Translations under genes and position numbers: made by a program
Shown here: in pieces, positions 56,905-64,000 of the stretch
Numbering within the stretch: position 1 is the first letter of the stretch
How the letters are laid out: the number at the start of each line of letters is the position of its first letter
Notes under the pieces: model-generated
What the model was told of the DNA's origin: nothing
Seen by the model: only the letters and a program-made list of their open reading frames with translations
Databases searched by the model: none
From: Bufo bufo
Taxonomy: Eukaryota; Chordata; Amphibia; Anura; Bufonidae
Assembly: GCF_905171765.1 (NCBI RefSeq)
Contig: NC_053389.1
Coordinates: 780,958,772 to 781,022,771, forward strand
Direction of reading: 5' to 3'
Length of the DNA stretch: 64,000 nucleotides

Positions 56905-58231
56905 AATCACTGGCCACAGCGGTGACCTGCCTCAGCCAGTCATTGACCACAGCGGTGACCTGCCTCAGCCAGTCATTGACCACAGCGGTGACCTGCCTCA
57001 GCCAGTCATTGGCCACAGCGGTGACCTGCCTCAGCCAGTCATTGACCACAGCGGTGACCTGCCTCAGCCAGTCATTGACCACAGCGGTGACCTGCCTCAG
57101 CCAGTCATTGGCCACAGCGGTGACCTGCCTCAGCCAGTCATTGGCCACAGCGGTGACCTGCCTCAGCCAGTCATTGGCCACAGCGGTGACCTGCCTCAGC
57201 CAGTCATTGGCCACAGCGGTGACCTGCCTCAGCCAGTCATTGACCACAGCGGTGACGCCAGTCATTGGCCACAGCGGTGACCTGCCTCAGCTAGTCATTG
57301 GCCACAGCGGTGACCTGCCTCAGCTAGTCATTGGCCACAGCGGTGACCTGCCTCAGCCAGTCATTGACCACAGCGGTGACCTGCCTCAGCCAGTCATTGA
57401 CCACAGCGGTGACCAGCCTCAGCTAGTCATTGGCCACAGCGGTGACCTGCCTCAGCTAGTCATTGGCCACAGCGGTGACGCCAGTCATTGGCCACAGCGG
57501 TGACCTGCCTCAGCTAGTCATTGACCACAGCGGTGACCTGCCTCAGCCAGTCATTGGCCACAGCGGTGACGCCAGTCATTGGCCACAGCGGTGACCTGCC
57601 TCAGCTAGTCATTGGCCACAGCGGTGACCTGCCTCAGCTAGTCATTGGCCACAGCGGTGACCTGCCTCAGCCAGTCATTGACCACAGCGGTGACCTGCCT
57701 CAGCCAGTCATTGGCCACAGCGGTGACCTGCCTCAGCCAGTCATTGGCCACAGCGGTGACCTGCCTCAGCCAGTCATTGGCCACAGCGGTGACCTGCCTC
57801 AGCCAGTCATTGGCCACAGCGGTGACCTGCCTCAGCCAGTCATTGGCCACAGCGGTGACCTGCCTCAGCCAGTCATTGGCCACAGCGGTGACCTGCCTCA
57901 GCAGTCATTGGCCACAGCGGTGACCTGCCTCAGCTAGTCATTGGCCACAGCGGTGACCTGCCTCAGCTAGTCATTGGCCACAGCGGTGACCTGCCTCAGC
58001 CAGTCATTGACCACAGCGGTGACCTGCCTCAGCCAGTCATTGGCCACAGCGGTGACCTGCCTCAGCCAGTCATTGGCCACAGCGGTGACCTGCCTCAGCC
58101 AGTCATTGGCCACAGCGGTGACCTGCCTCAGCTAGTCATTGGCCACAGCGGTGACCTGCCTCAGCCAGTCATTGGCCACAGCGGTGACCTGCCTCAGCTA
58201 GTCATTGGCCACAGCGGTGACCTGCCTCAGC
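56905..58231. repeat. 33-bp minisatellite (40 units)
   Basis: The unit is cagtcattggccacagcggt, gacctgcctcagc. Variants have gaccac for ggccac, and agctag for agccag. Several short units of 20 bases lack cctgcctcagc (near 57255, 57480, 57570). The unit is 11 codons long, so frames are open on both strands. These are not genes. Confidence 0.97.
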
Positions 58232-59109
58232 AGTCACATTTCCATGTTGAGAGGGACCAGGAAGTAGACACCAGTGGAAAAACATTGGCAGCATCGGAAC
58301 GGGAGTGGAGGGGGATTAATTAGGTGATATTACTTTTTATTAAGCCATACTGACCCTTTTAAATAAATAAATAGCACCTGGACAACTCCTTAAATGTTTA
58401 ACAATATACACCATAATTTAGGGTCATTTTCCTAATATAGGCTGTAGTATCCCAGCATCGTAGGTTAGATATACTTAGAATGACCTCTTGAATATGTGTG
58501 CTCCATTTTTAGTATTTTTGTATAAATCTATTCAGGTCAAAGTAACATCCACTCACTAATAATGATAATGGAGGCCGTGCCTTGTATAAATAGTAGTACA
58601 AAGTAACTAAAAGCAACCTTGCTGCCCATGGTAGCCAATGAAATCTACGATGTTAGTCAGCAATGATTGGTGGCCATAGACATGCCAGGAGTCCACTATC
58701 AGCATAGTGAAGGCAGCATGGTGGCTCCGCGGCTGGTTCTGTTGCCCGGGGACTTGGGTTAGGATCTAAAGTGGCCGGGCCGCAATGTATGTTGAGGTGG
58801 CTGAGTGCATGAGCAGCTTATCCATGTTAAAGGGGTTGTACAAGATTAGACAAAAAGAGTCTACTTTAAAGGGGTTGTCCACCCTTTACTAAGTAATGGC
58901 TTAGTAAATAGCAGCGGTGTCGGACCCAAGCCCATCAACATAGTAAAGGCTTGACATCTCCTTTTACGACCATAAACAGCGCCACTCTTGTCTACGGGTC
59001 GTGTCCAATATTGCAGCTCATCTCCTTTCAGGTGTAATACCAGACAAGACCTGTAGACAAAAGTGACGCTGTTTTTGTGGGAAATTAGACTCTTTTTTTT
59101 TTGCTAATG
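58232..59109. other. Unassigned stretch
   Basis: No gene. Short repeated motif aaaggggttgt(a/c)ca at 58830 and 58868. Confidence 0.4.
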
Positions 59110-59490
59110 GTGGATAAGCCCTTTAAAGGCAACCTGTCAACAGGATTTTGGGTATAGAGCTGAGGACATGGGTTGCTAGATGGCCGCTAGCACGTCCGCA
59201 ATACCCAGTCCCCATAGCTCTGTGTGCTTTTATTGTGTATAAAAACCGATTTGATACATATGCAAATTAACCTGAAATGAGCCAGAGCTTAAAATATGAC
59301 TCTTCTCTGGTCACACAAGTAAGATATGACTCTTTTATGTTAATTTGCATATATATCAAATCGTTTTTTTTACACAATAAAAGCACAGAGAGCTATGGGG
59401 ACTGGGTATTGCGGACGTGCTAGCGGCCATCTAGCAACCCATGTCCTCAGCTCTATACTCAAAATCCCGGTGACAGGTTCCCTTTAAGAA
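59110..59490. mobile_element. Foldback MITE, about 380 bp
   Basis: Arms at about 59118-59273 and 59337-59486 are reverse complements over aggcaacctgtca, gtatagagctgaggacatgg, gttgctagatggccgctagc, gcaatacccagtccccatag and atgcaaattaac. Flanked by ctttaa on both sides. The centre is about 60 bp. Confidence 0.88.
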
Positions 59491-60645
59491 TCTTCCGTTT
59501 TATCCTTAAAGTATTAAAAGTGATGGGCGTCCAGGAGGAGGAGCAATCTTATGGATTAATGATATACATAAATGTAGATATATACTGTATATAAACATAT
59601 ATTTTGTCATTCAATGCTATATCATTTTTTTTTATTGTTACATCACCTTGTATCGTCGTGTTATTTAACGTCCCCCATGAGAAATAGTGGAACGTATAGA
59701 ATTAGGCACGAGGGCCACAGTCATGGTAAAGTAACCCGTTGTATGACCTCGGTCACAAGATGTCGACACCTTCTCCACCCCCCCATAGAAATATCGAGGT
59801 TGTAGAAAACCACTTTAAGACGAGGTCGATCGTGTAAAAACTATTAGAGAGAAAAATTATCATTGGTACTTCTATCATCCAATCAGATTCCAGCTTTTCC
59901 GTTTGCAAATTAAAGATGCCATCTGATTGGCTGCTGTGCTTGTGGTTCCTGAGTCAGCCGCCCCCCCCCCCGAGCTGCGCTGTCACTTGTATATGAAATG
60001 CCGCCATGTTAGCTTTAATAAAAGCCATTTTTGGTTGAGTATTACGCTTCTTCTCGTCGTATACATGTGTGTTTCTTCTTCATACAGAAGAAATGAACGC
60101 TACCGTGAGCGAAAAATGGCTTCACTGCTGGGACCGAGGAGGCGGAGCATGACACACAAGTCAGGGGACACCAGGAAAGAATTTTAAACTCTTGAAAAAC
60201 CCCTTTTACTTTTTATTTACAAAAATCCTTTGGGAGAGAACACGTCGCATGTTATTCCTCCCTTTTGCATCTTTACAGAGACAACTTTATACAACGTTTT
60301 GTGAACTTATAAGCAATATGCAAATTACCCCGGGGTATTCATCTGGGAGGGGTCTTCTCCTCGCTGAAACCACGCCTACTATGGGGGTGTACTGCACATG
60401 TGCCATAAGTGTTACTGAGTGACAGAGCGGTGGAGCTGCGCATGTGTGCGAGATCTCAGGGGCACCTCTGCTGGTATCTGACCATCCTTGGAAAGTAAAT
60501 TCAACCGGTGGGATTACAGCAAAGAGAGCGTGACCCTCCACACGAAGGGACCGTTAAGATGACTACTCAAGGGTAGATTGCATAAAAATTCATGAAGGCA
60601 TGTCTGTAAAGCTGTATAAGGGAGGAATGAGGTGCTGACAGGTTC
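59491..60645. other. Unassigned stretch
   Basis: No gene supported. C-run at 59961-59972. Confidence 0.4.
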
Positions 60646-61088
60646 CCCTTAAAGGGGCTATGCCATGACTGATGTACAATATAAAAATCAGACATCATAC
60701 GCCTTTCTAACAAAGCTAGAACCAGCCCCGCACCTCACACAGATCCAGAGATCTCCACATTCACTGCTCCGAATGCTCTGCTAGATTATCTTCAGCCTGG
60801 AAGCTCAGTGGACGTGTCCTTTCTGCTGCAGCTCTTTCCCTATAACCGCCACAGCTTCTAACAGAACATATGGCTGGCGGCAGTTGAAGATTTTAACTAA
60901 GCGCGTGTGACCACCTCAGTGAGATGGACAAAAAATAAGGAAAAGAACAAACAGCAGGTGGCGCTATACAGATGCATTTTATTGAATAGCTCAGGGGATA
61001 TGCTATATTTTTTTTAATTACATGCAATTATAAAAGTATTCAGATCCAGGGGCTGGTTTCAAAAATGTAGAATTTGTTTCGTGACACA
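60646..61088. repeat. Interspersed repeat with CTCF-like motif, unexpanded copy
   Basis: Same family as 45186 and 49040: aaaggggctatgccatgact, cagacatcatacg, gatccagagatctccacatt. Here the segment that is tandemly expanded in the other copies is single (about 60811-60850). cagcaggtggcgct lies at 60952-60965, and the tail runs to ggtttcaaaaatgtag. Confidence 0.85.
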
Positions 61089-61388
61089 AACCTCATTAAT
61101 CCATGGGAATCTTAATTATGAAGAAGGTGTCCAAATAGGAAACAATATTCAGGAACAATCTGTGTCTGCTCCTGGAACGCCAGGAAATCGACATTTGAAT
61201 AGTTTACAAACTAAAAACAAATGGTATGGTCAGGACCCGACTGGTCCGCTCAGATTACAGCAGGAAGCAATTTACATCATCTTTACAAAGCATTTGTCAA
61301 GGACTTGGCAAGTTAAGCCTCGTCTGGAACGCCCGGTAGTCAGGCAGATTAGGAATAGGAACAAATGTTCCCAATAACCTGTCCTTTA
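61089..61388. other. Unassigned stretch
   Basis: A 98-codon open frame crosses this stretch (61081-61377) but matches no family I know. Confidence 0.4.
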
Positions 61389-61390
61389 TA

Positions 61391-61737
61391 CAGTACAGAC
61401 CAAAAGTTTGGACAAACCTTCTCATTCAAAGAGTTTTCTTTATTTTCATGACTATGAAGGCATCAAAACTATGAATTAACACATGTGGAATTATATACAT
61501 AACAAACAAGTGTGAAACAACAGAAAATATGTCATATTCTAGGTTCTTCAAAGTAGCCACCTTTTGCTTTGGTTACTGCTTTGCACACTCTTGGCATTCT
61601 CTTGATGAGCTTCAAGAGGTAGTCCCCTGAAATGGTCTTCCAACAGTCTTGAAGGAGTTCCCAGAGATGCTTAGCACTAGTTGGCCCTTTTGCCTTCACT
61701 CTGCGGTCCAGCTCACCCCAAACCATCTCGATTGGGT
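61391..61737 (-). mobile_element. Tc1 element fragment, one end only
   Basis: It starts after TA with cagtacagaccaaaagtttgg, as in the element at 55333, and encodes the transposase C-terminus on the minus strand (61532-61726, GELDRRVK and RMPRVCKAV). It stops abruptly at attgggt (61731-61737), where the 73/75-bp array begins. No second end is present. Confidence 0.9.
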
Positions 61738-62180
61738 ATGATACTATATAGCCCTGCCTTGGCTACGGAGCTAACACTCTCCCTCTCTGTGTCTGTGTCT
61801 ATATTGATGGGTATGATAGTATATAGCCCTCCCTTGGCTGCAGAGCTGACTCTCCCTCTCCATGCCTGTGTCTATATTGATGGGTATGATACTATATAGC
61901 CCTCCCTTGGCTACGGAGCTAACACTCTCTCTCTCTGTGTCTGTGTCTATATTGATGGGTATGATAGTATATAGCCCTCCCTTGGCTGCAGAGCTGACTC
62001 TCCCCCTCCATGCCTGTGTCTATATTGATGGGTATGATAGTATATAGCCCTCCCTTGGCTGCGGAGCTAACACTTCCGCTCTGTGCCTGTGTCTATATTG
62101 ATGGGTATGATAGTATATAGCCCTCCCTTGGCTGCAGAGCTGACTCTCCCTCTCCATGCCTGTGTCTATATTGATGGGTA
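61738..62180. repeat. Six-unit array of alternating 75- and 73-bp units
   Basis: Units start atgatactatatagccctcc or atgatagtatatagccctcc and end tctatattgatgggt. Odd units have gagctaacactctccctctc; even units have gcagagctgactctccctct and a deletion of two bases. The pattern is close to A-B-A-B-A-B, a dimer of about 148 bp. Confidence 0.92.
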
Positions 62181-62339
62181 GGCATGTTATTTTAAATGTG
62201 ATATCAGTCTCTTTATGTAGTACAATTGTACATATGACGCTTTATTATAGATTGTATAGGTATCATTGTACCAGAGATGTGGTATAGTATAAAATGGTGT
62301 GTGATTTTTTGACAGAACTATTATATCTATATCTGCATC

Positions 62340-62645
62340 ATGTCTCACCATATGAGTGGTGCTCATAAACGCAAAAAGAAAAGGGAGGAAGAGGAGAAAT
62401 CTGCCAAGCTTCCTAAAATAAGTAGTTTCTTTAAAATACCTGGAGAAGCAAGTACATCCTCTGCCCCTCTCAGTACGAATGAAGAAACTTCATCAACACA
62501 AAAAGTAAGTCCTGGCAGTAGTGTGCAGACATCATGGCATGAGAGGGTATCAAGTCTAGATAAAGGCTGGAGCAGAAGTGCAACAGAGGAGCAGATAGAA
62601 AGTCAGCCTTATAGAACGATGTCTAACAGAGGAACAGATAGATAG
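62340..62645 (+). pseudogene. ZMYM/hAT-like protein, N-terminal part, split by a tandem array
   Basis: ATG at 62340 (catcATGtct, C at -3) opens 101 codons. A lysine-rich start (SGAHKRKKKREEEEKSAK) is followed by LPKISSFF. This is the N-terminal layout of hAT-transposase-like proteins with a TTF-type zinc finger, often annotated as ZMYM1-like in frogs and fishes. A Ser/Thr-rich linker follows. From about 62578 the frame enters the 43-bp array and meets a TAG at 62641. Coding-like sequence resumes after the array at 63884. It is a mobile-element gene or a domesticated copy. The C-terminal hAT dimerisation region lies outside the window. Confidence 0.65.
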
Positions 62646-63880
62646 TCAGCCTTGTAGAACGATGTCTAGCAGAGGAACAGATAGAAAGTCAGCCTTGTAG
62701 AACGATGTCTAGCAGAGGAACAGATAGAAAGTCAGCCTTATAGAACGATGTCTAACAGAGGAACAGATAGATAGTCAGCCTTGTAGAACGATGTCTAGCA
62801 GAGCAACAGATATATAGTCAGCCTTATAGAACGATGTCTAACAGAGGAACAGATAGATAGTCAGCCTTGTAGAACGATGTCTAGCAGAGGAACAGATAGA
62901 TAGTCAGCCTTGTAGAACAATGTCTAGCAGAGGAACAGATAGGAAGTCAGCCTTGTAGAACGATGTCTAGCAGAGGAACAGATAGAAAGTCAGCCTTATA
63001 GAACGATGTCGAACAGAGGAACAGATAGAAAGTCAGCCTTATAGAACGATGTCTAGCAGAGGAACAGATAGATAGTCAGCCTAGTAGAACGATGTCTAGC
63101 AGAGGAACAGATAGAAAGTCAGCCTTGTAGAACGATGTCTAGCAGAGGAACAGATAGATAGTCAGCCTTGTAGAACAATGTCTAGCAGAGGAACAGATAG
63201 GAAGTCAGCCTTGTAGAACGATGTCTAGCAGAGGAACAGATAGAAAGTCAGCCTTATAGAACGATGTCTAACAGAGGAACAGATAGAAAGTCAGCCTTAT
63301 AGAACGATGTCTAGCAGAGGAACAGATAGAAAGTCAGCCTTATAGAACAATGTCTAACAGAGGAACAGATAGAAAGTCAGCCTTATAGAACGATGTCTAG
63401 CAGAGGAACAGATAGAAAGTCAGCCTTATAGAACGATGTCTAGCAGAGGAACAGATAGAAAGTCAGCCTTGTAGAACGATGTCTAGCAGAGGAACAGATA
63501 GATAGTCAGCCTTATAGAACGATGTCTAACAGAGGAACAGATAGATAGTCAGCCTTATAGAACAATGTCTAACAGAGGAACAGATAGAAAGTCAGCCTTA
63601 TAGAACGATGTCTAGCAGAGGAACAGATAGAAAGTCAGCCTTATAGAACGATGTCTAGCAGAGGAACAGATAGAAAGTCAGCCTTATAGAACGATGTCTA
63701 ACAGAGGAACAGATAGAAAGTCAGCCTTATAGAACGATGTCTAGCAGAGGAACAGATAGATAGTCAGCCTAGTAGAACGATGTCTAGCAGAGGAACAGAT
63801 AGATAGTCAGCCTTGTAGAACTATGTCTAGCAGAGGAACAGATAGAAAGTCAGCCTTGTAGAACGATGTCTAGCAGAGGA
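62578..63880. repeat. 43-bp minisatellite inside the ZMYM/hAT-like coding sequence
   Basis: About 30 units of agcagaggaacagatagaaa, gtcagccttatagaacgatg, tct. Variants are gatag/gaaag, ttgtag/ttatag and aac/agc. Length is constant, with substitutions only. Each unit shifts the frame and includes tag triplets, so no long frame survives. Confidence 0.96.
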
Positions 63881-63883
63881 GCA

Positions 63884-64000
63884 TGTAACAGACAGAGGCC
63901 ATTACCCTATTACCATTCAAGATGGAAATCTGAAAAGATTTATTATAAGTAATGGTCCATGTAGACCTAAAGGGCCATTTCCTCGAGATGAAAAAGATCA
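63884..64000 (+). pseudogene. ZMYM/hAT-like coding sequence after the array (TTF-type region), cut by window edge
   Basis: In the frame that starts gta at 63885 the sequence reads TDRGHYPITIQDGN, then FIISNGPCRPKGPFPRDEKD, without a stop to the edge. D-x-G-x-x-P followed by a basic residue, N/RGP and a P-x-x-FP-x-DE segment is the pattern of the TTF zinc-finger region in hAT/ZMYM1-like proteins. The frame has the same phase as the ATG at 62340. Function cannot be judged from 38 codons. Confidence 0.55.

Noticed and set aside
56867..57937. Long frames on both strands with 11-residue repeats
   Set aside because: The 33-bp unit is 11 codons long, so frames stay open by arithmetic. There is no start context, splice structure or family match.

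Overview
The window looks like nuclear DNA from a vertebrate, most likely a frog or toad. It holds one conserved vertebrate receptor gene with very large introns. The rest is dense in LINE, Tc1, hAT and foldback (MITE-like) copies, GATA-type microsatellites and long minisatellites. Nothing in it looks bacterial, and I saw no rRNA, tRNA or CRISPR array. The anuran placement is an inference from repeat style; the receptor alone only shows a vertebrate.

The one confident host gene is the lysophosphatidic acid receptor LPAR2 on the + strand. Its coding sequence is in two exons, 38910-39662 (start codon 38930) and 54587-54885, split by a 14.9 kb phase-1 intron in TM6. Together they encode 343 residues ending in the DSTL PDZ ligand. 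A GC-rich stretch at about 20560-21082 ends in a strong splice donor and carries an ATG that is in frame with the receptor across a 17.8 kb first intron. It is a candidate first exon.

Layout: 1-957 is a 24-bp minisatellite. 3793-17110 is a nested transposon stack: a minus-strand CR1/L2-group LINE lies between two TATC microsatellites and is broken by a TTAA-type element (5491-8095), an 82-bp insert (8744-8825) and a non-autonomous hAT (10871-16286). The hAT in turn contains a Tc1-like DD37E element (12190-13750). 17258-20570 holds small MITEs and a 94-bp array. 21083-38909 is the putative first intron of LPAR2, filled with minisatellites (10-, 46-, 20-, 43- and 24-bp units) and a 1-kb retro-insertion with a 15-bp target duplication. 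39663-54586 is intron 2, rich in long palindromic foldbacks and in copies of an interspersed repeat that carries a CTCF-like motif. 55333-62180 is downstream sequence with Tc1 fragments, a 33-bp array and a 73/75-bp array. 62340-64000 is the start of a ZMYM/hAT-like coding sequence split by a 43-bp array.

By hand count about 15 kb, close to a quarter of the window, is tandem repeat. The recurring pattern is that several arrays sit inside an interspersed element (37.1, 45.3, 49.2, 14.6 and 62.6 kb). That suggests transposon interiors act as seeds for minisatellites here. Unit lengths divisible by three keep reading frames open on one or both strands, so most of the long open frames in the window are not genes.
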